Positions 8,664-18,507 of a stretch of 64,000 nt of DNA are shown here, piece after piece. The first letter of the stretch is position 1. Every line of letters begins with the position of its first letter. A program made the translations under genes and the position numbers. This stretch comes from CBDBND01 sp965207985 (GTDB taxonomy: Bacteria > Pseudomonadota > Alphaproteobacteria > Rhodospirillales > Rhodospirillaceae): contig CBDBND010000035.1 in the NCBI GenBank assembly GCA_965207985.1, positions 682,001 through 746,000 on the forward strand. The letters run 5' to 3'. Under the pieces are notes generated by a model that had not been told where the DNA came from, made no database searches, and was given only the letters and a program-made list of their open reading frames with translations.

Positions 8664-9006
8664 GCCAACCCTTGGGCATGTATCTATTAAGCAAAACCAA
8701 GAGTGAGATCAGGAATAGAATGATAAATCCGAGCATCACGATGAGGCTCTGGAGTTCCGGGTTCACTTGCTGCCCGAAGGCATACAGATAGATGCGGAAC
8801 ATCAGCACTAGGGCCATCGTTCCGACAACGGCAATGCCGGACGCATTGAGCGTGATGAGAGTTAAGTTCCGGCCATGTTTCTTATTTGCTTCGGCGCGGC
8901 GTTGACCGGTCGCTTTAGAAGACCGACCACGTTTGTTGGATTGGCGCCGCTCGGCTGATTTCGCCTGAGCCTTACGCATGTCCCTGACTGACAGTCCCCT
9001 GGCCAT
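8536..9006 (-). CDS. Membrane-anchor reading frame, probably the N-terminus of the cyclase (frameshifted)
   Basis: It starts MARGLSVRDMRKAQAKSAER with a very basic cytoplasmic tail, followed by two hydrophobic segments (GIAVVGTMALVLMFRIYLYAF and a second around LIVMLGFIILFLISLLVLL) and MPKGWL. From there on its own frame gives Cys/Arg-rich residues without character, whereas the frame one base further on continues PPKIKKIAKAVVVETP into the cyclase. I read about 8664-9006 as the true N-terminal part and the rest as out-of-frame translation. A separate two-helix protein overlapping a TTG-started cyclase remains possible. Confidence 0.55.
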   Translation of the reverse strand: MARGLSVRDMRKAQAKSAERRQSNKRGRSSKATGQRRAEANKKHGRNLTLITLNASGIAVVGTMALVLMFRIYLYAFGQQVNPELQSLIVMLGFIILFLISLLVLLNRYMPKGWLAAQDKEDCESSRCRDTDRGKVGRCACPIWSPSAADTRTCRR

Positions 9007-9301
9007 ATCAGACCACCCCTGTTCGACCTTTGTTTACCCGCCATTCTAGACGAGACACTGATCCCTACCTCAACAACCCGACGAATACTCGTAACAGGAG
9101 AATATATTGAAGCAAATAAAATGTGGAGCGGGTGGGCCTTACAAAGGGCTCGTTATTGCGGTTTTTTGCAATTTGTCCGTACAGTTTAAGTACCTGAAGT
9201 GAAAAGAAAATAGTGTATTAAACCAATGAGGAGAATGAAGTTAACCGAGCACAGCTCAGATATCAGGGAAGCAACAGCGTTCACAACTGATTAGCGAATC
9301 G
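9007..9301. other. Intergenic region without recognised gene
   Basis: AT-rich stretch upstream of the membrane/cyclase frame and downstream of the cytochrome c gene, both on the minus strand. I see no tRNA, no coding frame with recognisable character and no repeat. It should carry the promoter of the cyclase unit. Confidence 0.5.
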
Positions 9302-9326
9302 AAAAAAACGGAGCAAAAATGCCCCG
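9302..9326 (-). terminator. Rho-independent terminator of the cytochrome c gene
   Basis: Read on the minus strand, a six-pair stem CGGGGC/GCTCCG (one G-U pair) with a six-base loop ATTTTT is followed directly by seven T residues. It lies 27 bp past the cytochrome c stop codon. Confidence 0.8.
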
Positions 9327-9352
9327 CTTTAAACACGTGGGATAAAAAGATC

Positions 9353-9763
9353 TCAGCTACCGGAGCCGCTGGTTTCCGTCATCAGGTAAGTGATCAGGGC
9401 CTTGCGGTCTGATTCTTTGCGAACGCCGGCGAAGGCCATTTTGTTTCCGGGCAGAAAATCCTTGGGCTTCACCAGCCATTCTTCAAGGTTTTTCGCCGAC
9501 CACACGATGCCGGAATCTTTGACGACATCCGAATAGCGGAACCCTTCCTTAATTCCAGCAGGGCTGCCAAACATGCCATGCAGATTGGGGCCTACCTTGT
9601 GGCGGCCATCTGATTCCAGAGTGTGGCAAGACCGGCACAGCACAAACACCCGTTTGCCACGCTTGAGCAGCTGTTCTTCTGTCATTTCCTGGGCCTGGAC
9701 CGGAAGGGCATTGCCGGCCAAGAGGGCAGTTGTAGCCACGAGGGCGGTAAAGAGACGTTTCAT
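9353..9763 (-). CDS. Periplasmic class I cytochrome c
   Basis: ATG 9763 begins MKRLFTALVATTALLAGNALPVQAQ, a cleavable signal peptide. The mature part carries a single haem site CRSCH, then KVGPNLHGMFG and an axial Met candidate in PGNKMAFAGV, the usual layout of small c550/c552-type cytochromes (about 110 mature residues). It probably shuttles electrons in the periplasm; the partner is not evident from the neighbours. An upstream in-frame Met at 9886 only adds residues without signal-peptide character. A terminator follows the gene. Confidence 0.9.
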   Translation of the reverse strand: MKRLFTALVATTALLAGNALPVQAQEMTEEQLLKRGKRVFVLCRSCHTLESDGRHKVGPNLHGMFGSPAGIKEGFRYSDVVKDSGIVWSAKNLEEWLVKPKDFLPGNKMAFAGVRKESDRKALITYLMTETSGSGS

Positions 9764-10142
9764 GTTCGAACCCCGTATGAACGAGAAAATCGGGTGAAAC
9801 CTAGTGACTTTCACTCGGTTGTAAAGTGAGAATATGGCACTCGGGGGGCAGAAAACAGCGGTTTTTGCGTCTGGAGCGCAGAACACCTTCGAAAACGCCA
9901 GTAAAAGTCCGAAATCCTTAACCTTTGTCCGTCACAAACCGTTACCAAACAAGGATAGAACCTGGGCTCCGACTGTGGCATCGAGGGCGCGCCTGAGCGA
10001 CCGCGATGCGTCGCGCACATTGGACGGGCTTAAGAGTTTGAAAAAAGGTAAGCTGTTTCAGACCTTAGACTGATCCAGTGTAACGGCTCGGGCGTAGAAA
10101 CCGCAGCAAAGACAAGAGGACCATTGGTTAAGGCCTGGGGAT
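9764..10142. other. Divergent intergenic region between cytochrome c and RND adaptor genes
   Basis: The 379 bp between two divergently transcribed genes must hold both promoters. I find no RNA gene, no clear operator palindrome and no coding frame that I would defend. Confidence 0.5.
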
Positions 10143-11234
10143 ATGAATAAGGCGCAAATAACAGCAATCGCTATTCTTTTGGCCGGTGTGGCCTGGATCG
10201 GTTCAGGCATGATCACCGGCGATGGAGCGAATGCGCCTAACGCCAATGCGGATCAGGCTGCTGTGCTGGAACAAGCGCCAGCTGTCTCGGTTCGAGTGCA
10301 GAATTCAGTTGCCCAACCCTTCCAGAGTGACATCACCCTGCAAGGCCGCACAGCCGCCTCACGGCTTGTGGACCTTAGGGCCGAAGTATCGGGGCGGGTC
10401 GAAGATATCCTGGTGATGGAAGGGCAGCCGGTTGCCGACAACCAGCCCATTCTCAAAATTGCCGTCAATGACCGTGCAGCACGGCTGGACCAGGCACGGG
10501 CCGCGTTGGAACAGCGGCGGATTCAGGTAGAAGCCGCCCGTCAGTTGGCGAAACAAAGCTTTGGCACACAGGTTCGCCTTGCCGAAGCAGAGGCCCAGTT
10601 CGAGCAGGCCAAAGCAGATGTTGTGAGGTTTGAACTGGACCTTGCCAACACCGAAATTCGCGCCCCATTTGATGGTGTCTTTGATACCCGTTCTGTCGAC
10701 ATCGGCGCCGTACTTAACAACGGCGATAAGATTGGCACGGTGGTTGATTTGGACCCGCTCAAAGTCACCGGCCAGATTTCTGAACGCAACGTCCGTGACA
10801 TAAAAATCGGTATGCCTGGACGCGTTGTTTTGTCGGATGGATCGGTCGTATCAGGCGAAGTCAGTTATGTCGCTTCGGTGTCGGATCCCAATACACGCAC
10901 CTTCAAGATTGAGGTGCTCGTTCCGAATCCCGACTCCGATATTCTTGCTGGTCTTGCCGCCCAGCTTCGTCTTCCGGCAGGTCAACGATTGGCGCATGCC
11001 GTTTCACCCTCGGTCCTTACTTTGGCCGATGATGGGCGCATTGGAATTAAAACGGTGGACGACGCCAAAACCATCCGTTTTTGGCCGGTTGAGATTCTCG
11101 ACGACGGCGCAGAAGGCACGTGGGTCACTGGACTTCCGGCGGAAGCCACCATTGTTGTTGTCGGCCAGGACTACGTTGAAGTCGGCCAAAAAGTTACGCC
11201 GGTTGTGGTCGCCATGCCTGGTGACCAATCCTGA
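10143..11234 (+). CDS. RND efflux periplasmic adaptor (HlyD/AcrA-like)
   Basis: 363 aa with an N-terminal membrane anchor (ITAIAILLAGVAWIGSGMI). The lipoyl-like half motif LRAEVSGRVEDILVMEGQPVADNQPIL is followed by a coiled-coil hairpin (residues about 110-170, rich in Ala/Gln/Glu/Arg), the second lipoyl half NTEIRAPFDGVFDTRSVDIGAVLNNG, and a beta-barrel. It bridges an inner-membrane RND pump to an outer-membrane channel. Two RND pump genes follow on the same strand; no outer-membrane channel gene is in the window. Confidence 0.9.
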   Translation: MNKAQITAIAILLAGVAWIGSGMITGDGANAPNANADQAAVLEQAPAVSVRVQNSVAQPFQSDITLQGRTAASRLVDLRAEVSGRVEDILVMEGQPVADNQPILKIAVNDRAARLDQARAALEQRRIQVEAARQLAKQSFGTQVRLAEAEAQFEQAKADVVRFELDLANTEIRAPFDGVFDTRSVDIGAVLNNGDKIGTVVDLDPLKVTGQISERNVRDIKIGMPGRVVLSDGSVVSGEVSYVASVSDPNTRTFKIEVLVPNPDSDILAGLAAQLRLPAGQRLAHAVSPSVLTLADDGRIGIKTVDDAKTIRFWPVEILDDGAEGTWVTGLPAEATIVVVGQDYVEVGQKVTPVVVAMPGDQS

Positions 11235-11448
11235 CTTTTCTGTTCAGACGGGTCACAAAAATACCTAGAACGTTCGATATTCCGGGGCTTTATCAATAAC
11301 CAAAGAACGGACCTGTTACCGTCGGTTACCAAAAGGGTGAGGTTCGCACATAGCGTGAAATGCGGTCCTGCGATATGATCACCGCGCCGCTGAGACAGCC
11401 TCAGGTGGCTCCACGCACGACACATAAAGATAAGGTTTTTCCGCTCCT

Positions 11449-14400
11449 ATGAACGCGATCATTACAGCTGCGCTGCATCGCTCCCGCATGGTCATTTCAG
11501 CCCTTGTGGTTCTCTTTATCGCGGGTACGGCTGCGTACATAAACATTCCCAAAGAGGCGGAACCAGAGATCACCTTTCCGTTCATCTTCATTTCCATGAT
11601 TTTGGAAGGGGTTTCGCCCGGTGATGCTGAGCGTCTGCTAATCCGGCCCGTTGAAGAAGAAATGCAGTCCTTGCAAGGGCTGAAGGAAATCACGGCCACC
11701 GGTTTCCAGGGTGGCGCCAATGTGGTGCTCGAGTTCGAAATCGAAGCGGACCTTCAGGATGCATTGGCTGATACACGTGCGGCCATGGATCGGGCCCGAC
11801 CGGAGCTTCCTGTCGACGCAGAGGAACCCTCCATCAGAGAGTTCAACAGCTCCGGCTTTCCCATCATGTCCATCACCGTTTCCGGCCCTGTGCCCGAACG
11901 GACTCTTCTGCAGTTGTCCCGTGATCTGCGCGACCGTATTGCTCAAATCGGCAATGTTTTGGAATCCAATCTCTCCGGTGTTCGTGAAGAGCAGGTTGAA
12001 ATCATCATCGATCCGCTGGCGGTCGAACATTACGGTCTGAACAATACGGAATTGTTCCAGCTGTTCAGCCGTTCCAATCGGTTGGTCGCAGCAGGAAGTT
12101 TAGATACAGGCCAAGGACGGTTCGCCGTCACGCTACCTGGCCTGTTCGAAGACATAGAAGATGTCCTGACATTGCCAGTCAAGGCGGATGCTAATGGCAC
12201 TGTGCGTTTTTCCGATATCGCAGAGGTTCGTCGGACCTTCAAAGACGCCACCACGCTGGTCAGGGTCAACGGAGATCCGGCAGTGACCGTCGACGTCACC
12301 AACCGACGCGGCACAAATATCTTTAACACGGCCCAACAGGTGCGCGCAGTTATAGACCGGGAAACTCAGAATTGGCCTGAAACCGTAGACGTAAGGTTCA
12401 TATCTGATCGGTCAATCAATGTGCAGCAGCAGCTGGACAGCATCGTGAATGGTGTGGTGTTGGCTATTTTCCTGGTCATGACCTTATGCATGGCCATGCT
12501 GGGTGTGCGATCCGGACTGCTGGTGGGTGTATCCATTCCCGGTGCGTTTCTGACCGGCATTTTCATGATGTACATGCTCGGCTTGTCGATCAATTTCGTT
12601 GCCATTTTTGGATTGATTCTTTCCGTCGGCTTGCTCGTTGATGGCGCCATTGTTGTCGTAGAAAACGCCGACCGGCGTATTGCGGCCGGACAAAAACCGT
12701 CCAATGCCTATGGTGATGCGGCCAAGCGCATGGCCTGGCCTATCATTACGTCTACAGGAACGACCATTGCCGCGTTTGTGCCATTGCTGTTCTGGCCCGG
12801 TATGGTCGGCATGTGGATGGGACTACTGCCGTTTACGGTCATTTTGGTCCTTCTGGCATCGCTCGCCATGGCTTTGATCTTTGTCCCGACGGTCGGTGCG
12901 ACGACGAGACGCAAAGACACCGGCGCAGAAACCGTCGGATCAGACGCCAGTATGGTGCAAATAGAGAATCTTAAGGGCGTGACGGGCTTGTACGTCGCGG
13001 CGCTCAGAAGGGTTTTGCTTCATCCAGGTAAAGTCATCTTCGCAACATTTTCGCTTCTATTCATTGTACCGGGCGTCTTTATTGCGGTTGGACCAGGCTT
13101 AACGCTGAACCCGTCGGAAGAGCCGCGCCAAGCCATGCTCAACATCAAAGCGCTTGGCAACCTGTCTATCGAAGAACAGGACGAACTGGTCGGAGAAGTG
13201 GAGCGCCGCATACTTCCCATTCCGGATTTTGAAAACGTTTATGTAAAGACGGGTAAAGCGCCTGGTAATAATCAAGTGGATGCGGATGTCATCGGTGAAA
13301 TCCGTTTGATTTTTAAGCAATGGGGCGAACGCAGGTCTGCCGACCAAATTATTGCAGATGTAAACCAGAGAACGTCTGACATCGCCGGAGTTCAAATTGA
13401 AGCAAAGAAACAGCTTCATATGAGCCGCGAAGTTGCCATTGAGATGCTTCTGAGTTCCAAGAATACGGCATTGCTCATGGACGCCGCAAACCGTGTTCGC
13501 AATGTCTACCAAAACATAGATGGCTTGATAAACGTCGATGACACCTTGCCGTTGCCAGGAATCGAATGGCAGCTTCAGGTCGACCGAAGCGAAGCGGCAA
13601 AGTATGGCGCCGACGTTACACTGGTCGGCGAATCAATCCGGTTGATCACCAACGGTCTTCGTCTCGGTACGTACCGGCCTGACGACAGCGAAGATGAAAT
13701 CGATATTGCTGTGCGTTATCCGGACGACTACCGCACCGTGCGCCAGTTGGACGACATTCGCATTGAAACCCAGCGTGGTTTGGTGCCCATTAGCAATTTC
13801 GTCAAACGGGTGCCCGTCCAAAAAGTTGCTGAAATCAAGCGGACCGATGCGCGCCGCACGGTTACATTTAAGGCTGGCGTTGCCCTGGGTGTGCTGTCCA
13901 ACGACAAAGTCAGAGAAATTAAAGCGGAGATCGCGAAACTAAATCTCGACCGGTCCATCGACGTCATTTTCAAAGGCGAGGAGTTAGACGCACAGGAAAG
14001 TTCAAACTTCCTGTTCACCGCCTTTACTCTTGCCATGTTCCTCATGGCCATGATTCTGCTGGCAGAGTTCAACAGTTTCTATTCGGTCGCGCTCATTCTG
14101 AGTTCCGTGGTCCTGTCAACGATCGGTGTTTTCCTTGGCCTGCTCATTTTGGGCAGCCCCTTCATTCTCACCATGTCAGGTGTGGGAATCATCGCCCTTG
14201 CAGGAATTGTCGTGAACAACAACATTGTGCTGTTGGATACTTTCTTCCGTTTCCGCGAAACAGCACCAACAGTCTATGACGCAATTCTACGCACTGGTGT
14301 TGAGCGTCTTCGGCCCGTTTTCTTGACCACAGCGACGACGGTCCTTGGGCTTATTCCGATGGCCATGCAGATTGGCGTGGACTTCTTCGACCGGTCCGTA

Positions 14401-14601
14401 GAGTTCGGCTCCCCTGCCCTCCAGTTCTGGAGACATTTGGCCCAATCGATCGTATTCGGCCTGATCTTCGCCACTTTGCTGACGTTGGTGTTCACCCCGG
14501 CCGCTCTGATGGCCCAGCGTAATTTCCTTGCGTGGTGGCGCAATCTGACCAACAAGAGCGAACCCACCCCCAGCGGTGCCCCAGCCACACCGGCGGAGTA
14601 G
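11449..14601 (+). CDS. RND efflux transporter permease, first copy (1050 aa)
   Basis: A full-length RND pump. The N-terminal helix ends in AAYINIPKEAEPEITFPFIFISMILEGVSP, followed by the porter repeat LLIRPVEEEMQSLQGLKEI and TM4 SVGLLVDGAIVVVENADRR. In TM4 the usual AcrB Asp-Asp pair is Asp-Gly, so one proton-relay Asp remains. The C-terminal half repeats the fold (GIIALAGIVVNNNIVLLDTFFRF, TTATTVLGLIPMAMQI). It lies 214 bp after the adaptor and 111 bp before a paralogous pump. The substrate is unknown; two pumps in tandem recall heteromeric MdtB/MdtC-type systems. Confidence 0.92.
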   Translation: MNAIITAALHRSRMVISALVVLFIAGTAAYINIPKEAEPEITFPFIFISMILEGVSPGDAERLLIRPVEEEMQSLQGLKEITATGFQGGANVVLEFEIEADLQDALADTRAAMDRARPELPVDAEEPSIREFNSSGFPIMSITVSGPVPERTLLQLSRDLRDRIAQIGNVLESNLSGVREEQVEIIIDPLAVEHYGLNNTELFQLFSRSNRLVAAGSLDTGQGRFAVTLPGLFEDIEDVLTLPVKADANGTVRFSDIAEVRRTFKDATTLVRVNGDPAVTVDVTNRRGTNIFNTAQQVRAVIDRETQNWPETVDVRFISDRSINVQQQLDSIVNGVVLAIFLVMTLCMAMLGVRSGLLVGVSIPGAFLTGIFMMYMLGLSINFVAIFGLILSVGLLVDGAIVVVENADRRIAAGQKPSNAYGDAAKRMAWPIITSTGTTIAAFVPLLFWPGMVGMWMGLLPFTVILVLLASLAMALIFVPTVGATTRRKDTGAETVGSDASMVQIENLKGVTGLYVAALRRVLLHPGKVIFATFSLLFIVPGVFIAVGPGLTLNPSEEPRQAMLNIKALGNLSIEEQDELVGEVERRILPIPDFENVYVKTGKAPGNNQVDADVIGEIRLIFKQWGERRSADQIIADVNQRTSDIAGVQIEAKKQLHMSREVAIEMLLSSKNTALLMDAANRVRNVYQNIDGLINVDDTLPLPGIEWQLQVDRSEAAKYGADVTLVGESIRLITNGLRLGTYRPDDSEDEIDIAVRYPDDYRTVRQLDDIRIETQRGLVPISNFVKRVPVQKVAEIKRTDARRTVTFKAGVALGVLSNDKVREIKAEIAKLNLDRSIDVIFKGEELDAQESSNFLFTAFTLAMFLMAMILLAEFNSFYSVALILSSVVLSTIGVFLGLLILGSPFILTMSGVGIIALAGIVVNNNIVLLDTFFRFRETAPTVYDAILRTGVERLRPVFLTTATTVLGLIPMAMQIGVDFFDRSVEFGSPALQFWRHLAQSIVFGLIFATLLTLVFTPAALMAQRNFLAWWRNLTNKSEPTPSGAPATPAE

Positions 14602-14712
14602 GTTTTTCCAGGCTTTTCCTGATCTAACGGGCCTTCCCCAGCGTAAACAGTGATGACCGGTAAAAATGCCGGTTTTGAGTTGTTTTTCGATTGGTTGGGG
14701 CATCCGTTAGAC

Positions 14713-17700
14713 ATGAATTCGTTAATTTCCATCGCGGCCAAGCGGGCCAAGATCATCTATTCGGCCATGGCCGTGCTGCTGTTTGCCGGTATCACCGCCT
14801 ACATCAACGTTCCCCGCGAAACCCTGCCCCAATTGGCCATCACGGTGATTTACACGTCCGTGGTGCTCGAAGGCGTTTCGCCTGAAGATTCAGAACGTCT
14901 GCTGGTGCGACCCATGGAAGAGGAACTGCAAAACCTCGAGGGCGTCAAAGAGATGCGCGCAACTGCCTATCAGGGTGGCGCAAATGTAGTCTTGGAGTTC
15001 GACGCTGGGATCAGCGAAGAGCAGGCACTGGAGGACGTTCGGGCCGCCGTTGATCGCGTCAAACCTGAGCTTCCAGTCGAAGCGTTAGAGCCGACCATCA
15101 GCCAGGTTGATTTCACCCGCCGTCCGGTCCTGACCGTTGCCCTTTCCGGTGATTTGCCCGAACGTACATTGCTCACTTTGGCGCGCGGATTGCGCGATGA
15201 CATTCGCCAAATCCCATCTGTCCTGGATGCCGTCATTTCAGGGGCGCGGGAAGAACAGGTGGAAATCATCATCGATCCCCTGCTGGTGGAGTACTACGGC
15301 CTTAACAAAGACGAACTGTTCCGGATCTTTAGCCGCTCCAATCGGCTTGTCGCAGCCGGCAACTTAGACACAGGCAATGGGCGGTTTGCTGTCACCGTTC
15401 CCGGTCTGTTTGAAACAGCGCAAGACATCGACAACCTTCCTGTAAAATCAACGGATACTGCAGTTGTCACCCTCGGTGACATTGCCGATATTCGCCGCAC
15501 ATTCAAAGACCGTCAGACCTACGTCCGGATCAATGGTAAGCCGGCAGTAACAGTCGATGTCAGCCGGCGACCCGAAGCCAATGTGGTTAACACCATTGCC
15601 GCGGCCCGAAAAGTCGTTGAACGGCAGCAACCGACTTGGCCCGAAGGCTTGCAGGTGTCTTTCCCGGTTGATGATACTGAAAACATCGTCTCACGCTTCG
15701 ATAGCCTGCAGAACAGCGTGATCGCTGCTGTATTGATCGTCATGGCCATCTGCATGGCCTTTCTTGGCATCAAGTCTGGTCTTCTTGTGGGGATTGCCAT
15801 TCCTGGGTCGTTCCTGACCGGCATTTTGGTTCTTGCAACCCTGGGCATGACCATCAACGCCCTTGCGTTGATAGGTCTGATTTTGTCGGTCGGCATCTTA
15901 GTTGACGGCGCCATAGTCGTGGTTGAGAACGCGGAGAACCTTAAGGAACGGGGCATAGAGTCGAGAAAAGCCTATGTACAGGCCGCGCAACGGATGGCGT
16001 GGCCGATCATTACGTCAACGGCCACCACACTTGCCGTATTCATGCCCTTGCTTTTTTGGCCGGGCAACACAGGTGCCTTTTTCAAATATTTGCCGATCAC
16101 TCTCATTAGTGTGCTCACAGCCGCCCTGGTGATGGCGCTGCTTTTCATTCCCGCTATTGGCGCCAGCCTCAAAAACAGAATGTCACAGAGAAATTTCGTT
16201 GAACGTGAAGAATCGGCCGTATCAAAGTGGTACACACGGCTCTTGAACCGAGCCGTCGATAATCCCGGAAAAGTGATTTTTGGCACCCTCATGGTCCTCA
16301 TCATGGTTCAGGTGGGGTATTCCAATTACGGCCGCGGTATCTACTTCTTCCCGCCCCAAGAGCCGGATTCCGCAACTCTGTCCATCCACGCACGGGGCAA
16401 TTTGTCTATTCAAGAGCAAGACCGTCTGCTCGGCGAAGTGGAGCGGCAAGTCTTAGGCATGGACGGCATCAAGTTCACCTATGCCAAGACAGGGCGTCCT
16501 CCTGGAGCGGGAGCCGATGCGCCAGCGTCGGACTTTATCGGTGATATCAAGGTCGAACTCTTGCCTTGGAACAACCGCCGGCCGGCCGAGGATATTCTTG
16601 CTGATATTGAAGAGCGTGTCGGTGCTATCCCGGGAATTGAAATTCTGATCAAAAAGGAAGGGCATGGCCCGACTGTAGGACAAGCTGTGCAGATTGAAGT
16701 CTCGTCTAAGGACTCATCCGCGTTAAGCAACACAGTTGAGATCATCCGTCAGGGCATGGATGAAATTGGTGGCTTCACCAGTGTTGCCGACAATCGGCCT
16801 CTCTCCGGTATTGAATGGCAACTTCAGGTGGACCGTGTCGAAGCCGCTAAGTACAACGCGGACGTCACAGTCATCGGCCAATCGATCCAACTGATCACCA
16901 ACGGGTTGAAATTGGGCGATTACCGACCGGACGACAGCGAAGAAGAAATAGACATCGTCGTGCGCTATCCGGAAGACCAGCGTTCCATTCGCCGTCTTGA
17001 CCAAGTCCGGCTGGAAACGGGGCAAAGCCTGGTGCCAATCAGCAACTTCGTCAAACGGGTTCCCGTGCAGCAAGCCGGTGAGATTGCCCGAGTGGATGGC
17101 ATTCGCACCATAAAGATTACCGCTGACCCGCAACGGGGTTACTACGCGGGTCTTCAAGTGGCGCGCCTGAAAACATGGCTGACATCGGCCGATGTGCCCG
17201 AGACTGTGGCCGTCACTTTCAAAGGGGAACAAGCTGATTCGGACGAGAGTTCAAGTTTCCTCACCACGGCCTTTTTCATGGCCATCTTCATGATGGGCAT
17301 CATTCTGCTGGCGCAGTTCAACAGTTTTTATGCCGTCTTTATTGTTTTGACGTCGGTGATTTTTTCCACGGCGGGCGTGTTCCTTGGATTACTTGTCACC
17401 GGATCAAGTTTCAGCATCGTTATGACGGGCGTTGGCACGATCGCCTTGGCAGGCATTGTCGTGAATAACAACATCGTGTTGATTGACACTTTTAACCGGT
17501 TCAATGACGGCAGCAGGTCATTGCGCGATGCCATCATCAAAACGGGCCAGGATCGCCTCCGCCCTGTGCTGTTGACCACGGCAACAACGGTCCTCGGTCT
17601 GGTGCCGACTGCCATTCAGTTGAATGTGGACTTCTTCAGCCGGACAGTCTCCATTGGTGACCCGGTCACCGAGTGGTGGGCCTATATGTCGCAAGCCATC

Positions 17701-17871
17701 ATCTACGGACTGGTGTTTTCAACGGCTCTTACGCTTGTGGTCACGCCCTGTATGCTGATGGCACGGGAGAAGGTTGTACAGTGGGGCGCCGACAAGATCG
17801 AAGCCATCCGTCGTCTGATCGGAGCAACAGAAGACCGCACCCCGGTGGTCCCGCCCTTACCCGCCGAATAG
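14713..17871 (+). CDS. RND efflux transporter permease, second copy (1052 aa)
   Basis: Clear paralogue of the preceding pump with the same landmarks: AYINVPRETLPQLAITVIYTSVVLEGVSPEDSERLLVRPMEEELQ, ILVDGAIVVVENAENL in TM4, and GTIALAGIVVNNNIVLIDTF in the second half. ATG 14713 is chosen because it gives the same N-terminus as the first pump (MNSLISIAAKRAK against MNAIITAALHRSR); the frame extends back to 14650 without family support. With the single adaptor upstream it may form a mixed trimer with the first pump. Confidence 0.92.
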   Translation: MNSLISIAAKRAKIIYSAMAVLLFAGITAYINVPRETLPQLAITVIYTSVVLEGVSPEDSERLLVRPMEEELQNLEGVKEMRATAYQGGANVVLEFDAGISEEQALEDVRAAVDRVKPELPVEALEPTISQVDFTRRPVLTVALSGDLPERTLLTLARGLRDDIRQIPSVLDAVISGAREEQVEIIIDPLLVEYYGLNKDELFRIFSRSNRLVAAGNLDTGNGRFAVTVPGLFETAQDIDNLPVKSTDTAVVTLGDIADIRRTFKDRQTYVRINGKPAVTVDVSRRPEANVVNTIAAARKVVERQQPTWPEGLQVSFPVDDTENIVSRFDSLQNSVIAAVLIVMAICMAFLGIKSGLLVGIAIPGSFLTGILVLATLGMTINALALIGLILSVGILVDGAIVVVENAENLKERGIESRKAYVQAAQRMAWPIITSTATTLAVFMPLLFWPGNTGAFFKYLPITLISVLTAALVMALLFIPAIGASLKNRMSQRNFVEREESAVSKWYTRLLNRAVDNPGKVIFGTLMVLIMVQVGYSNYGRGIYFFPPQEPDSATLSIHARGNLSIQEQDRLLGEVERQVLGMDGIKFTYAKTGRPPGAGADAPASDFIGDIKVELLPWNNRRPAEDILADIEERVGAIPGIEILIKKEGHGPTVGQAVQIEVSSKDSSALSNTVEIIRQGMDEIGGFTSVADNRPLSGIEWQLQVDRVEAAKYNADVTVIGQSIQLITNGLKLGDYRPDDSEEEIDIVVRYPEDQRSIRRLDQVRLETGQSLVPISNFVKRVPVQQAGEIARVDGIRTIKITADPQRGYYAGLQVARLKTWLTSADVPETVAVTFKGEQADSDESSSFLTTAFFMAIFMMGIILLAQFNSFYAVFIVLTSVIFSTAGVFLGLLVTGSSFSIVMTGVGTIALAGIVVNNNIVLIDTFNRFNDGSRSLRDAIIKTGQDRLRPVLLTTATTVLGLVPTAIQLNVDFFSRTVSIGDPVTEWWAYMSQAIIYGLVFSTALTLVVTPCMLMAREKVVQWGADKIEAIRRLIGATEDRTPVVPPLPAE

Positions 17872-17882
17872 CGGCTTGATCT

Positions 17883-18407
17883 TCAGGATTCTGCAGCCGG
17901 AACAGCGTCGAACTTGCGTGAGCGACCTTGCAAGTCATCCTTGAGTGTCTGTAGAGCTCCGATCCGGAACAAGGCTTCAGTCACGAGAAACCCGGGCGCC
18001 AAGACTTGGAGCAGATTGTCGAACAGAGCCGGCCGGCGGCCTTCGAAAATGTGCCCGACAAACTGAATCACCCAGCCAACGACGAAGCATCCGACTGCGA
18101 TGGACCAGGCCGCGACCGGTTCACCTCCAGCGATCATGTGCGCCAACCAAAGCAAGGGTAGATGCACAATCGCGGCGACCATACCCATCAATGGGATGGC
18201 GATAACGTAGACAACCAAAAGCACCGCTAAAAACACAGTGGCCAGAGTAATCGGCACACTGCCGGCGGTTCCGAAGGAAACAAAGGACATGGCGATTAGC
18301 AGCGCGAAGACGATTACCGGCACACCAACATAATGGGTGGCGCAATTCTTCGGATTGCGGTGGTAGGCCGTGTACATGGCCATTTGCTCGTAAAACCAGT
18401 CCTTCAT
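17883..18407 (-). CDS. DUF962/Mpo1-like membrane protein
   Basis: The signature start MKDWFYEQMAMYTAYHRNPKN...THYVGVPVIVFALL and the later WVIQFVGHIFEGRRPALFDNLLQ are diagnostic of the DUF962 (yeast Mpo1/YGL010w) family, whose yeast member is a dioxygenase in 2-hydroxy fatty acid breakdown. Conserved His residues in HRNP, THY and GHIFEGRRPA are present. There are four to five membrane helices. ATG 18407 has GGAG upstream; a longer start at 18443 is less likely. It converges with the second RND pump gene. Confidence 0.85.
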   Translation of the reverse strand: MKDWFYEQMAMYTAYHRNPKNCATHYVGVPVIVFALLIAMSFVSFGTAGSVPITLATVFLAVLLVVYVIAIPLMGMVAAIVHLPLLWLAHMIAGGEPVAAWSIAVGCFVVGWVIQFVGHIFEGRRPALFDNLLQVLAPGFLVTEALFRIGALQTLKDDLQGRSRKFDAVPAAES

Positions 18408-18507
18408 GCCAGCTCCATGTTCAGCACGAATGAAATAAACCAAACCCTAGAACTCACCGGTGAAGTTTCATCTTGATCAGCGCGACCGCATCCATAATAC
18501 AACCTCT

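Noticed and set aside
9834..10073. 79-codon frame between the cytochrome c and adaptor genes
   Set aside because: No ribosome-binding site or family features; it occupies the divergent promoter region.
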